From positions 1,984,001 to 2,048,000 of the forward strand of contig CAVSGQ010000006.1 in NCBI GenBank assembly GCA_963727495.1: a stretch of DNA of 64,000 nt. The letters run 5' to 3'. The translations under genes and the position numbers were made by a program. Below are positions 34,221 to 45,999 of the stretch, in pieces. The notes beneath the pieces are model-generated. The model was not told the DNA's origin and ran no database searches. It saw only the letters and a program-made list of their open reading frames with translations. Source of the stretch: Actinophytocola sp963727495 (lineage in GTDB: Bacteria > Actinomycetota > Actinomycetes > Mycobacteriales > Pseudonocardiaceae). Position 1 is the stretch's first letter, and each line of letters starts with the position of its first letter.

Positions 34221-37200
34221 TCAGGCGAACGCCTTCTCGATGATCTCCCGCTGCTCGACCTCGTGCACCTTGCCGGACCCGGCCGACGGCGCCGACATCA
34301 CCCGGCGCGACACCCGGGTCACCCGCGGCAGCTCGGGGTAGAGCTCCGGCAGGTGCAGGCCGTAGAACGGCCACGCGCCCTGGTTCGCCGGCTCCTCCTG
34401 GACCCAGCGCACGTCCGTCATGCCCGGGTACCGCTCGAAGATCGCGCCCAGCCGCCTCACCGGCACCGGGTAGAGCTGCTCGATGCGCACCAGCGCCACG
34501 TCGGTCAGCCCGCGCTTCTCCCGCTCGGCGGCCAGCTCGTAGTACAGCTTGCCGGACACCAGCAGCAGCTTGCGCACCGCCGACGGGTCGCCGACCGACG
34601 GGTCGTCGAACACCGAGCTGAACCGCGACTCCTCGGTGAAGTCCGCCACCGAGCTGACCGCGGCCTTGTTGCGCAGCATGGACTTCGGCGTGAACACGAC
34701 CAGCGGCCGGCGCCACCCCGTCCAGCGCGTGCCGGCGCAGCAGGTGGAAGTAGTTCGCCGGGGTCGAGGGCACCGCCACGGTCATCGAGCCCTCGGCGCA
34801 CAGCTGCAGCCACCGCTCGATACGGCCGGACGTGTGGTCCGGGCCCTGGCCCTCGTGCCCGTGCGGCAGCAGCATCACCACGTCCGAGCGCTGGCCCCAC
34901 TTGGCCTCGCTGGAGGAGATGAACTCGTCGATCACCGACTGGGCGCCGTTGACGAAGTCGCCGAACTGCGCCTCCCACAGCACCAGCGCGTCCGGGTTGG
35001 CCACCGAGTAGCCGTACTCGAAGCCCGAGCGCCGCGTACTCCGACAGCGCCGAGTCGTAGACCAGGAACCGGCCCTGCTCGGGCGCCAGGTTCTGCAGCG
35101 GCAGGTACTCCTCGCCGGTCTTGCGGTCGATCAGCACCGCGTGCCGCTGGACGAACGTGCCGCGCCGCGAGTCCTGGCCGGCCAGGCGCACCAGGTGCCC
35201 CTCGAGGGTCAGCGAGCCGAACGCCAGCAGCTCGCCGAACGCCCAGTCGATGCCGCCGTCGCGGGCCATCTTCGCGCGCCGCTCCAGCACCGGCTTGACC
35301 CGCGGGTGCGGGGCGAAGCCGGACGGGCAGGTTGACGTGCGCGTCGGCGATCTGCTCCAGCACCTCGCTGGGAGATGGAGGTGGGCAGCTTCGCCGGCAC
35401 CTGCTGCTCGGACTCCACCGACGGGGCTCGGCGCGGCCGGGTGCTTCTCCAGCTCGCGGACCTCGTTGAAGACGTGCTCGAGCTGGCTGGAGAAGTCCCG
35501 CAGCGCCTTCTCGGCCTCGTCGACGGAGATGTCGCCGCGGCCGATCAGGGCCTCGGTGTAGGTCTTCCGGACGCTGCGCTTGGCGTCGATGATGTCGTAC
35601 ATCGCCGGCTGGGTCATCGACGGGTCGTCGCCCTCGTTGTGCCCGCGCCGCCGGTAGCAGACCATGTCGATCACGACGTCCTTGTTGAACGCCTGCCGGT
35701 AGTCCATGGCCAGCTGGGCCACCCAGTAGCACGCCTCCGGGTCGTCGCCGTTCACGTGGAACACCGGCGCCTGGATCATCTTCGCCACGTCGGTGGCGTA
35801 CTGGCTGGAACGCGAGTGCTCCGGCGCGGTGGTGAAGCCGACCTGGTTGTTGACGATCACGTGCACGGTGCCGCCGGTGCGGTACCCGCGCAGCAGCGCC
35901 AGGTTCAGCGTCTCGGCGACCACGCCCTGGCCGGCGAACGCGGCGTCGCCGTGCATCGCCACCGGCAGCACCGAGAAGCCGCCGTGCCGCCCTTGTCGAG
36001 CAGGTCCTGCTTGGCCCGGACGATGCCCTCCAGCACCGGGTCGACGGTCTCCAGGTGTGACGGGTTGGCCGTCAGTGTCACCTTGGTCTCGCCGTCGCCG
36101 AACATCCGGAAGTACTTGCCCTCGGCGCCCAGGTGGTACTTCACGTCGCCGGAGCCGTGCGCCTGGCCCGGGTCGAGGTTGCCCTCGAACTCCTGGAAGA
36201 TCTGCGAGATCGGCTTGCCGACGATGTTGGCCAGCACGTTCAGCCGGCCGCGGTGCGGCATGCCGATGACGACCTCGTCCAGCTCGTACTCGGCGGCCTT
36301 GTCCAGGACGGTGTCCAGCAGCGCGATGACCGACTCGCCGCCCTCCAGCGAGAACCGCTTCTGGCCGACGTACTTGGTCTGCAGGAACGTCTCGAACGCC
36401 TCGGCGGCGTTGAGCTTGGACAGGATGTACTTCTGCACGGCCTGCGGGGGCTTCTCGTGCGGGACCTCGACGCGCTCCTGGATCCAGCGGCGCTCGGACG
36501 GGTCGAGGATGTAGGTGTACTCGACGCCGACCGTGCGGCAGTAGGAGTCGCGCAGCACGCCGAGCACGTCGCGCAGCTTCATCCGCGGCTTGCCGGCGAA
36601 CCCGCCGACCGGGAACTCGCGGTCGAGGTCCCACAGGGTCAGCCCGTGGGACAGGATGTCGAGGTCCTCGTGCTTGCGCTGGCGGTAGTTCAGCGGGTCG
36701 ACGTCGGCCATCAGGTGGCCGCGGGTGCGGTAGGTGTCGATCAGCCCGATGACCCGGGTGGTCTTGTCGATCGCCCCCTCGGGGATGTCCTCGACCCAGC
36801 GGACCGGCTCGTAGGGCAGCCGCAGCGAGGTGAAGATGTCGTCGTAGAAGTTGTCCTCGCCGAGCAGCAGCTGGTGCACCCGGCGCAGGAACTCGCCGGA
36901 CTCGGCGCCCTGGATGATCCGGTGGTCGTAGGTCGAGGTCAGCGTGATGATCTTGCTGACCGCCGAGCTCGGACGAGCGTCTCGCTCGCTGGTGCCCTGG
37001 TACTGGGCCGGGTACTCCATCGCGCCGACGCCGATGATCGCGCCCTGACCCTTGGTCAGCCGCGGCATCGAGTGGTTGGTGCCGATCGTGCCCGGGTTGG
37101 TCAGCGAGATCGTGGTGCCCGCGAAGTCCTCGGTGCCCAGCGCGCCGTTGCGGGCCTTGCGGATGATCTCCTCGTAGGCCTGCCAGAACCGCGTGAAGTT

Positions 37201-37976
37201 CATCCCCTCGCAGTTCTTGATCGATGCGACCACGAGCGGTGCGCTCGCCGTTCTTGGCCGGCAGGTCGATGGCCAGGCCGAGGTTGACGTGCTCCGGGGT
37301 GGCCACGACGGGCTTGCCGTCGACCTCGTCGTAGTGCCGGTTCATGTGCGGGTAGTCCGCGAGCGCCCGGATGCAGCGCGTAGCCGATCAGGTGGGTGAA
37401 GGAGACCTTGCCGCCGCGGGTGCGCCGCAGGTGGTTGTTGATCACGATGCGGTTGTCGAACAGCAGCTTCGCCGGCACCGCCCGCACGCTCGTCGCGGTC
37501 GGGATGGTCAGCGACACGTCCATGTTCTTGGCGATGGCCGCCGCCGCCCCGCGCAGCGGCTTGGTCTCCTCGCCGTCCTTGCCCGTGTCCGTCCTGGCGG
37601 GAGCGGGCTTCCTCGCCTCCGGCTGGGGCGCGGTCCTCGGGGCGCTCCTGGGCTCGGCCTTCGGCGCCGTCCTGGGCTCGGTCTTCGGCGCGGGCTGCTT
37701 CACCGGCGCGGCGGTCCTGGCCGCGGGGCGCTGCCCGTTGTTCGATGCGGTGTCCGGTGCCGTCGCGGCTCGACCGGTCGATGTGGTCTTCGCCACGGTC
37801 TCGGTCTTCGCCTTGCTGGAAGCCTCGGTCGTGACTCGCTGGGTCGGCTTGTAGTCCGCGAAGAAGTCGTGCCACGCGGAGTCGACGGATGACGGGTCGG
37901 CGAGGAACTGCTCGTACATCTCCTCGACGAGCCACTCATTGGGGCCGAACTGCGACGCAGGGCTGCTGCTGGACAC
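34221..37976 (-). CDS. kgd: Multifunctional 2-oxoglutarate decarboxylase/dehydrogenase (Kgd), frame interrupted
   Basis: This central TCA-cycle enzyme of about 1,240 residues combines an E2-like acyltransferase with a thiamine-diphosphate E1. The N-terminal SQFGPNEWLVEEMYEQFL helix, an Ala/Pro/Lys/Thr-rich linker, a succinyltransferase domain (RIVINNHLRRTRGGKVSFTH; SLTNPGTIGTNHSMPRL) and the E1 part appear in order. The E1 part has GMPHRGRLNVLANI, GSGDVKYHLGAEG, YRRRGHNEGDDPSMTQP and VRWVQEEPANQGAW. About nine single-base indels (near 34.71, 35.03, 35.33, 35.37, 35.43, 35.99, 36.97, 37.24 and 37.38 kb) break the frame. As the enzyme is nearly indispensable, consensus errors are likelier than loss. 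GTG at 37976 or 37985 is the start. Confidence 0.9.
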
Positions 37977-38231
37977 GGCAGGCACTCGCCTCTATCTATC
38001 TCGATCTGTTACTGAAACGCTGCATGTTCAGGCTAGTCCTCCGGTCGAGTCGCGTGTGGTCGACTCGACGGGTGGAGGCAGGTCACACGGGTGGTCGCGA
38101 TCGCACCGATGGCTGCCCCCAGATGTCCTGTGGCCAGATACTCGCATCTGTGCCGACCGTACCCGCAGCCGGTCCAGACCACAGGTCGAGTGAGCCGTTG
38201 TTTCGCGACACGTAATCCCTGGCGGCGCCGC

Positions 38232-41200
38232 TCAGCCGGTGGGTACGGGACCCGTGCCCCGGGCGACCGCGAGCTCGGTGGTGCCGTGCTTCCAGAGGGT
38301 GGCGTAGTGGCCGCCCGCCTCGAGTAGCTCGGTGTGCGTGCCCTCCTCGACGATGTGCCCGCCGTCGAGCACCACGATGCGGTCCGCGCGCGCGGCCGTC
38401 GCCAGGCGGTGCGCCACCACGAACGTGGTACGCGGGCGCGGCCAGCTGCTCGCTGGCCGCGAGGACCACCGACTCGGTGGCCGGGTCGAGCGCCGCGGTG
38501 GCCTCGTCGAGCAGCAGGACGTCCGGGTGCACCAGCTCCGCCCGCGCGAGCGCGATCAGCTGGCGCTGGCCGGCGGACAGGCCCTGGCCCCGCTCGCCCA
38601 CCTGGTGGCGGAAGCCGCCCGCGAGCCCGGCGACCATCGGCAGCGCGCCGACCGCGCGGACCGCCGCCTCCACCGCGACCCGGTTCGCCTCGCCGGCGGA
38701 GCCGGCCGAGCCGTTCGGCGAGCCGCCGGCCGGGGCCGGCACCTGGCCGTTCGACCGCACCTTCGGCCGGCCGTTCGTCCGGCCGGCGCCCGAACTCTTC
38801 GCCCGATCGTCCGCCCCTCCGGGCGGCCGGGCGGTCCCTCCGTCGCCGTCCTGGCCGTGGTCGCCGCCGTAGGCGACGTTGCTCGCCACGTCGCCGGTGA
38901 ACAGGTGCGGCTCCTGCGGCACCACGCCGAGCCGCTGCCGGTACGCCGACGGGTCGAAGTCCCGCAGGTCGACGCCGTCCACCAGGACCGCACCCGTGGT
39001 CGGGTCGTAGAACCGGGCGATCAGCTTGACCACCGTCGACTTGCCCGCACCGGTGGCGCCGACCAGCGCCACGGTCTCGCCGGGCGACACCGACAGCGTG
39101 ACGTTCTCCAGGGCGGGCTGGTCGGTGCCCGGGTACCGGAAGGTCACGTCGACCAGGTCGACGGCGCCGGACAGCCGGGCCGGGACCGGCAGTGGGTCCG
39201 CGGGCGGCTCGACCGAGGTCGGCGTGCGCAGCAGGTCGGCGATCCGGCGCAGCCCGACCCGCGCCTGCTGGTAGCCGTCGAACACCCCGGACAGCTGCTG
39301 CACCGGGGAGAAGAACAGGTTCAGGTACAGCATGAACGCCAGCAGCACGCCGGGTGTGAGGCTCGCCAGCCGGCCACCCGCCCGGCGCCGACCGCGAGCA
39401 CGGCTGCCTGCGCGACACCGGCCAGCAGCGCCACGAACGGGAAGTAGGTCGCCACGTACCGCTGGGCCCGCAGCCGGGTGCGCCGGTAGGTGTCGCTGCG
39501 CTGCGCGAACTCCCGCGCGGAGTGCTCCTCGCGGGTGAACGCCTGCGCGACCCGCAGCCCCGACACGTTCTCCTGCATGTCCGCGTTCACGGCGCTGACC
39601 TGCTCGCGCGCCTGCGTGTACGCCACAGTGGACAGCCGCTGGAAGACGACCGTCGCGGCGATCACCACGGGCAGCACGGCGAGCGCCACCAGCGCGAGCC
39701 CGGCGTCGGTCACCAGCAGCGCGACGGTGATCGCGACGACGGTGAGCACGCTCGCGAGCGCGCTGACCAGGCCGGTCTGCAGGAACGTGGACAGCGCGTC
39801 GACGTCGGTGGTCATCCGGGTCATGATCCGGCCGGCCATCTCGCGCTCGAAGTAGTCCAGCCCGAGCCGCTGCAGGTGGGCGTAGCTGCGCACGCGCAGC
39901 AGGTACAGCAGCCGCTCGCCGACCCGCGCGGTGAGCACCGTGGTCACCGCGGTCTCCGCGAACAGCAGCCCGACCACCGTCGCCGCGACAACGCTGACCG
40001 CCCACAGCGCGCCGGCGTCGCCGGTGAGCACGCCGCGGTCCACGCCGACGCCGATCAGCGCGGGCTGTGCCATCCCCAGCACCGCGTCGAGAATGACCAG
40101 CCCGGCGACCAGGACCAGCATGCCGCGCACCGGCCGCAGCAGCCGGCGCAGCCGGAAGCCCGGGTCCGGCGCGGTCGGGTCCTCGCCGTCGAGGGCGGGC
40201 CGCTCGGTGGCCGGCGGCAGCGTCGCCACCCGCTCGAGCAGGTCCGGGGTGGGCGGCACCCCGGACAGCGCGCCCGCCATGCCGCCGCCGGCCCGGCCGC
40301 CGATGCCCCCGCCCCCGCGCGGTCCGCCCGCCGCCGGCGCCGCCGCGCGCGCGGACCGCCGGTTCGTCGTCCGGGCCGGGTTCGGGCCACAGCGCCGGGA
40401 TCCAGCCGTCCGGGCCGGGTGTGAGGTCGGCGGTCTCCCGCCGGGTCGGGTCCTCGATCGCCTCGCCCGGGCCGGCCAGCAGCGCCCGGTACAGCGCGCA
40501 GCGCGCGGTCAGCTCCTCGTGCGTGCCGGTGTCGACCAGCCGGCCGTGGTCGAGCACCGCGATCCGGTCGGCAAGCGCCAGCGTGGAGCGGCGGTGCGCG
40601 ATCAGCAGCGTGGTCCGGTCGCGGGTGACCGCGCGCAGCGTGTCGTGGATGGCCGCCTCGGTGGCCGTGTCCACGGCGGACGTCGCGTCGTCGAGCACCA
40701 GCACGCGGGGGTCCGACAGCAGCGCGCGGGCCAGCGCCACCCGCTGCCGCTGCCCACCGGACAGGGTGAGCCCGCGCTCGCCGACGACCGTGTCGTAGCC
40801 GTCCGGCAGCGCCGCGACGAACGTGTCGGCCTGCGCGGCCCGGGCCGCCGCCCGCACCTGCTCGTCGGTGGCGTCCGGCCGTCCGTAGGCGATGTTGGCG
40901 CGCACCGTGTCGGAGAACAGGAACGCCTCCTCGAACACCACCCCGACCGTGCGGCGCAGCGACGCCAGCCGCAGCTCGCGGATGTCCACCCCGGCGACCG
41001 TGATCGCCCCCGAGTGCACGTCGTAGAACCGGGGGAGCAGCAGCGACACCGTCGACTTGCCCGACCCGGCGGTGCCGACCAGGGCGAGCGTCTCGCCCGG
41101 GCGCACGGTCAGCGAGATGCCGTCGAGGACGGGCTCGCTGCGGGTGTAGCCGAACCGCACGTCGTCCAGCCGGACCTCGACCGGGCCCGTCCGGCACGTC

Positions 41201-42199
41201 GACCGCGTCCGGCGCGTCGGTGACCGTGGGGTGCGAGTCGATCAGCTCGTAGACCCGCTCCACGCCGGCCCGGGCCAGCTGCACGTTGACCAGCAGGCCG
41301 GACAGGATCCGGGTGGGGCCGACCAGGTTGGCCACGTAGCTCGCGAACGCGAGGAACGTGCCCAGCGTGACCTGGCCGTTCATCGCCAGGTAGCCGCCGA
41401 GGGCGAGCACCCCGACCTGCCCGGCGCCGGGCATCGCGACCAGCGTCGCGGCCGGCCGCGAGGTCAGCCGGGCGGTGCGCATCCGCTCGCCGAACAGCCG
41501 CCGGGCGGCCCGGTCGAGCCGGGCGATCTCGCGGTTCTCCTGGCCGAAGCCCTTGACCACCCGCACGCCGGTGACGGTCTCCTCGACGTGCTGGGCGAGG
41601 TCGGCGGCGCGCTGCTGGGCCGACCACGAGGCGGGGAACAGCACCCGCCGGGTGCGCACCGCGACGAACGCGACGATCGGCGTGACCACCAGGGCGATCA
41701 GCGTGAGCAGCGGGGACAGCCACAGCATCGCGCCCAGCGCGGCGAGCGCGAACACCACCGTGCCGGTGGACAGCGGGACCATCATCAGCATGCCCTGCAC
41801 CAGCTGCAGGTCGGTGATCGACCGCGACACGACCTGCCCGGTGCGCAGCGCGTCCTGCTTGGCCCCGTCCAGCCGCTGCACCGCGGCGAACACCTGCTGG
41901 CGCAGGTCGTGCTGCACGTCCAGGGCGAGCCGCCCGCCGAGGTAGCGGCGCACGAACGCGGTGCCGAACGTGGACAGCTCCATCACCAGCAGGGCGCCGA
42001 CCAGCCACCCGAGCCGGTCGGTCCGGCCCGCCACCGCCTCGTCCACGACGAGCTTGACGATGAGCGGGCCGGCGGCCTGGAAGCCGACGCCGACCACCGA
42101 GGAGGCGAGGGCGAGCACGACCAGCCGGGGATGCCGCCAGCAGGCGGCGGCGAGCCGGCGGATCCAGCCGCGGGAGGGTTCGACGGGGTTGTCGGGCAC
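38232..42199 (-). CDS. Fused ABC exporter (TMD-NBD-TMD-NBD), frame interrupted
   Basis: About 1,320 residues form a complete exporter in one chain. Order: six-helix domain; NBD1 with GTAGSGKST, LSGGQ and VLVLDDATSAVD; second six-helix domain; NBD2 with GATGAGKST, LSAGQ and VLLLDEATAALD. NBD1 has Asp in place of the catalytic Glu, so ATP hydrolysis is probably asymmetric, as in heterodimeric exporters. NBD2 carries an about 50-residue Gly/Pro/Asn insert after SNVAYG. Four indels (near 38.43, 39.38, 40.33 and 41.19 kb) interrupt the frame. The GTG at 42199 follows TAGTCT by seven bases, so the mRNA may be leaderless. Substrate unknown. Confidence 0.87.
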
Positions 42200-42265
42200 G
42201 AGATCCAGACTAGGACGAATCCCCGACAAACCGCCGCGACCGGCCCTGACCTGGGCGAACGCGCC

Positions 42266-43162
42266 TCAGGTGATGTCCCGCCGCTGGTTGCGCAGCAGCC
42301 CCGTGCCGAAGAACAACGCCGTCCAGCCGAGGAAGATCAGCCCGCTCACCCACAGCGAGAACGCGCCCGGCGCCCCGGCCGCGATGCGCACGACCGTGTC
42401 GAAGTCGTCGATCTGCTGCTGGGACAGCGGCCCGATCTGCGAACCGAACAGGTCCTGCACCTGCTCGAACAGCAGCTCGCTCGCCGTCGAGCCGGTCAGC
42501 CCGTTCGCCGAGCCGTTGGGCATCACGCCCGCGACGTGCGAGCCCTCGGTGGACAGCGTGATGATGAACTCCGAGGTCGGGCCCACCAGCGCGGCGTAGA
42601 GCAGCAGGATCACCAGCGTCGCCACCGGCGAGCCGAGCAGCGCGCCCACGCCCATGCCGAGCAGCGTCCACAGCACGCACGCGACGATGCCGGACAGCAG
42701 GATCAGCATCCAGTCGCCGGCCGACGGCAGCGCGCCGTCGCCGGTGCCGATCAGCACGCCCAGGCTCGCGGCGAGCGCGACGACCACGCCGTAGATCACG
42801 CCCCACGCCGTGTAGACGATCGCCTTCGCGCCCAGCACGGACGCCCGGTTGGGCGCGGTCAGGAAGCTCGTCGTGATCGTCTTGCGGTTGATCTCGCTCG
42901 CCAGCGCCAGCGCGCCGAAGACCAGCGGGAACAGCGTCGCGAAGTTCATCGCCCGGGTCAGCGCGAGCGAGGACAGCGACAGCTGCTTGTCGCTGACGTT
43001 GTTGACGTCCAGCGCGTCGGTGATGTCGTTGGCCACGTCGGTGAACGCGAGCGCGGACAGCCACGCCCAGCCGAGCGCGAGCCCGACGGCCGGGATGAGC
43101 AGCGCCCACCACAGCTTGGTGGTGAGAATCTTGCGGAACTCCGCCTTGATCAGCCGGCCCAT
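42266..43162 (-). CDS. ABC-2 type transporter permease
   Basis: This 298-residue integral membrane protein begins MGRLIKAEFRKILTTKLWW, typical of ABC-2 permeases. About six helices follow, with a long extracytoplasmic loop after the first. Its ATG overlaps the ATPase stop (ATGA), so the pair is translated together as a two-component exporter. Cargo is unknown; related systems export drugs, lipids or peptides. Confidence 0.88.
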   Translation of the reverse strand: MGRLIKAEFRKILTTKLWWALLIPAVGLALGWAWLSALAFTDVANDITDALDVNNVSDKQLSLSSLALTRAMNFATLFPLVFGALALASEINRKTITTSFLTAPNRASVLGAKAIVYTAWGVIYGVVVALAASLGVLIGTGDGALPSAGDWMLILLSGIVACVLWTLLGMGVGALLGSPVATLVILLLYAALVGPTSEFIITLSTEGSHVAGVMPNGSANGLTGSTASELLFEQVQDLFGSQIGPLSQQQIDDFDTVVRIAAGAPGAFSLWVSGLIFLGWTALFFGTGLLRNQRRDIT

Positions 43163-44514
43163 CAGGCGTTACCTCCGGTTCCACCCTGACCGGGCTGCTC
43201 CTGCTGCTGCTCGGGTTGCGGCGGCTGCTGGGGCTCGGCCGGCTGCTGGGGCTGCTGCTGATGGGGCGGCGGCGCGGGGACCTGCTGGGGTCCGCTCGGT
43301 GGTCCCCAACCGCCCGGCGGCGTGCCCCACCCGCCGGGCGGGGTGCCCTGCGGCGGCGCGTACCCCGGGTAGCCCTGCTGCTGGGGCGGGTACTGCTGGG
43401 GTGGTGGCGCGTACCCCGGCGGCGGCTGCGGCGGGTAGCCCTGGGGCGGCATCTGGTACCCGGACTGCTGGCCCGGCTGCTGGTAGACGGGCTGCTGGGG
43501 CATCTGCGGGGGGACCGGCTGCGCGTAGCCGCCCGGCGGGGTGCCGTAGCCGGCGGGCGGGGCACCGTAGCCGCCCGGGGGCATGCCCGGAGGCGGCATC
43601 CCGGGCGCGGCGTACTGGCCGCTGGTCAGCCGGAAGAACAGCTGCTCGAGGTCCACCTTCTCCTCCTGGACCCCGTACAGCGCCACGCCGGCGCTCGCCG
43701 CCACGTCGCCGATCTGCTGGACGGTCGCGCCGACGACGGCGATCTTGCCGTCCGCCAGCGGCTGGAGGTTGGTGATCTCCGCCTCCTGCAGGGCGGTGGC
43801 CAGCTTGCCCGCGTCGGCGGGCTGCACGATCACCCGGCTCTGCTGCGACTTCCGCAGCTCGTCGAGCCTGCCGTAGTACATCGTCTGGCCGCGGCTGATG
43901 ATCACGACCTGGTCGATGGTCTGCTCGACCTCGGCGAGCAGGTGGCTGGAGATCAGCACCGTGCGGCCGCTGCTGGCGAACGCCTTGAGGAACGTGCGCA
44001 GCCAGGCGATGCCCTCCGGGTCGAGGCCGTTGGCCGGCTCGTCGAGCACCAGCACCTGCGGGTCGCCCAGCAGCGCGGTGGCCAGCGCGAGGCGCTGCTT
44101 CATGCCCAGGGAGAACCCGCCCGCCGCGCGCTCGCCCGCGACGCCGAGGCCGACCAGGTTGAGCACCTCGTCCGCGCGCTGGTCCGGCACGCCCATGGCG
44201 GCCGCGTAGACCCGCAGGTGGTTGCGGGCGGTGCGGGACGGGTGGAAGCCCTGCGCCTCGAGCACCGCACCGACCACCCGGGCGGGGTTGCCCAGGTGGT
44301 GGAACGGCTGGCCGTTGATCGTCGTGTAGCCGGCGGTCGGGGTGACCAGGCCGAGCAACATGCGCAGGGTGGTGGTCTTGCCGGCGCCGTTGGGCCCCAG
44401 GAAGCCGGTGACCGAACCCGGCTCGACCTGGAAGCTCAGGTTCTGCACCGCCGCCACATTGCCGAAGTTCTTGCTGAGGTTCTGCACCACAATGCGGCCG
44501 CTAGCGTCCTGCAC
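43162..44514 (-). CDS. ABC transporter ATPase with Pro/Gln/Gly-rich tail
   Basis: This 450-residue protein has a standard ATPase domain of about 310 residues: GPNGAGKTTTLRMLLGL (Walker A), FSLGMKQRLALA (signature), VLVLDEPANGLDPEG (Walker B) and a DrrA-like C-terminal part. The last about 140 residues are an unusual low-complexity tail rich in Pro, Gln, Gly and Tyr (repeats like PPGGYGAPPAGYG, QQQPQQP). The tail is probably disordered. The GTG start follows AGGAGGGG. The permease overlaps the stop. Confidence 0.9.
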   Translation of the reverse strand: MQDASGRIVVQNLSKNFGNVAAVQNLSFQVEPGSVTGFLGPNGAGKTTTLRMLLGLVTPTAGYTTINGQPFHHLGNPARVVGAVLEAQGFHPSRTARNHLRVYAAAMGVPDQRADEVLNLVGLGVAGERAAGGFSLGMKQRLALATALLGDPQVLVLDEPANGLDPEGIAWLRTFLKAFASSGRTVLISSHLLAEVEQTIDQVVIISRGQTMYYGRLDELRKSQQSRVIVQPADAGKLATALQEAEITNLQPLADGKIAVVGATVQQIGDVAASAGVALYGVQEEKVDLEQLFFRLTSGQYAAPGMPPPGMPPGGYGAPPAGYGTPPGGYAQPVPPQMPQQPVYQQPGQQSGYQMPPQGYPPQPPPGYAPPPQQYPPQQQGYPGYAPPQGTPPGGWGTPPGGWGPPSGPQQVPAPPPHQQQPQQPAEPQQPPQPEQQQEQPGQGGTGGNA

Positions 44515-44560
44515 GGGCCCCTCCTGCCTGCCGAGTCGTGCGGGCCATCTTGCCGCATGG

Positions 44561-45940
44561 CTATCCGGCCGTGGGGCGAACCGTTGCACTTGACGCGGAG
44601 TTCGTCCGGAGCCGGGCGGTTCGGCGGGCCGCCCCGCGGGTCGCCAGCACGAGCCCGCCGGCCGCCGCGGCGGTGGTGACCAGGAACGCGGCGCGGAAGT
44701 GGCCGTGACCGGGGGTGGGGCCGAGCACGAGCGTCAGGACCGCGACGGTGACCGCGGCGGACAGGTACTGCGAGGTGGTGAGCAGCGCGCCCGCGGTGCC
44801 CTGGTGCGTGGCGGGCACGTCCTGGGTGCCGATGACGAACATGGACGTGTAGACCACGCCGTGGCCGAAGCCGGACAGCAGCAGGCCCGGCAGCAGGTCG
44901 GCGGCGTAGGAGTCGCCGTGCAGGGCGAGCGAGAGCCAGCACAGGCCGGCGGTCGCGGTGGCGAACCCGGCGGCCAGCACGGTGGCCGGCGCGAGCGCGC
45001 GCAGCGCGCGGCCCGCGGCCGCGTTGCCGGCCGTCACCAGCACGGCCAGCGGCAGGAACGCGAGGCCGGCGCGCAGCGCGTCGTAGCCCTTCATGCTCTG
45101 CAGCAGCAGGGTGAGCAGGTAGAACTCCGAGCCGACGCTGGCCATGTAGAGGGCGGTGGCCACCGCGCCCGCGCGCAGCGTGCGGATGCGGCGCAGGGCC
45201 GGCTCCACCAGCGGGGCGGAGCGCTCGTTGCGGACGAACGCGCCGAACAGCGCCACCGCGAGGCCCAGCACGGCCAGTGCCGGCACCGCCGGCCGGTCCT
45301 GGCCGGCGGCCAGGGTGAGGCCGAGCACCAGGGTGAGCACGGTGCCGGTGCCGAGGACCGCCGCGCGCAGCGGGATCCGGTCGGCCGCGGTCGTCGCGGT
45401 GGCGTGGACGGCGGCGAGCGCGCCGGCGGCGCAGAGCAGCGTGAGCGGGACGTTGATGACGAACGTGAGCCGCCAGGAGGCCGTCGTGAGCAGCCCGCCG
45501 AGCACCGCGCCCGCGGCGAGGCCGGACGCGCCGACCCCGCCCCACACGGCGAGCGCGCGGCTGCGGGCCGGGCCGGCCGGGAACGTGGTGCCGATGAGCC
45601 CGATGATCGCCGGTTGCAGCAGGGCCGCGCCGAGCCCCTGGGCGCCGCGCGCGGCGAGCAGCACCGCGCCGCCGGTCGCCGCGCCGCCGGCCGCGCTGGC
45701 CGCCCCGAAGAACACGATGGCACCGACGAACAGGCGTTTCGCGCCGACCCGGTCGGTGAGCCGGCCGCCGACGACGAGGAAGCCGGCGAACAGCACCGCG
45801 TACGCGCTGACCACCCACTGCGCGAGCGACGGCGCCAGGTCCAGGTCCGCCGCGACGCTCGGCAGGGCGATGTAGATGATGGAGTAGTCGAGCGCGATGA
45901 GGAACTGTGCGACCGACAGCACGGCCAGCGTGGATCTCAT
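44561..45940 (-). CDS. MFS transporter, DHA2 (14-helix) drug exporter type
   Basis: This roughly 459-residue protein has 14 predicted helices. It carries the family marks DYSIIYIALPSVAADLDL in the first helix region, GGRLTDRVGAKRLF (motif A) and GGVGASGLAAGAVLGGLL (motif C of exporters). It probably expels drugs by proton antiport. ATG at 45940 is used; an in-frame GTG at 45964 would enter the operator. It is divergent from a MerR regulator with 59 bp between starts and a near-palindrome in the gap. Confidence 0.9.
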   Translation of the reverse strand: MRSTLAVLSVAQFLIALDYSIIYIALPSVAADLDLAPSLAQWVVSAYAVLFAGFLVVGGRLTDRVGAKRLFVGAIVFFGAASAAGGAATGGAVLLAARGAQGLGAALLQPAIIGLIGTTFPAGPARSRALAVWGGVGASGLAAGAVLGGLLTTASWRLTFVINVPLTLLCAAGALAAVHATATTAADRIPLRAAVLGTGTVLTLVLGLTLAAGQDRPAVPALAVLGLAVALFGAFVRNERSAPLVEPALRRIRTLRAGAVATALYMASVGSEFYLLTLLLQSMKGYDALRAGLAFLPLAVLVTAGNAAAGRALRALAPATVLAAGFATATAGLCWLSLALHGDSYAADLLPGLLLSGFGHGVVYTSMFVIGTQDVPATHQGTAGALLTTSQYLSAAVTVAVLTLVLGPTPGHGHFRAAFLVTTAAAAGGLVLATRGAARRTARLRTNSASSATVRPTAG

Positions 45941-45956
45941 GACCCCATGCTCGAAC

Positions 45957-45974
45957 CTTGACACTAGTGTGAAG
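45957..45974. promoter_or_regulatory. Candidate MerR operator
   Basis: CTTGACACTAGTGTGAAG is an 18-bp near-palindrome with one mismatched pair, lying 17 bases before the MFS start and 26 before merR. MerR regulators bind such elements between divergent genes; binding is inferred. Confidence 0.65.
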
Positions 45975-45999
45975 GAAAGCGAGATGTGAGGGGGCAGTC

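Noticed and set aside
34221..37976. kgd as a pseudogene
   Set aside because: All domains and catalytic motifs persist and the enzyme is central; the indels fit the error blocks seen elsewhere.
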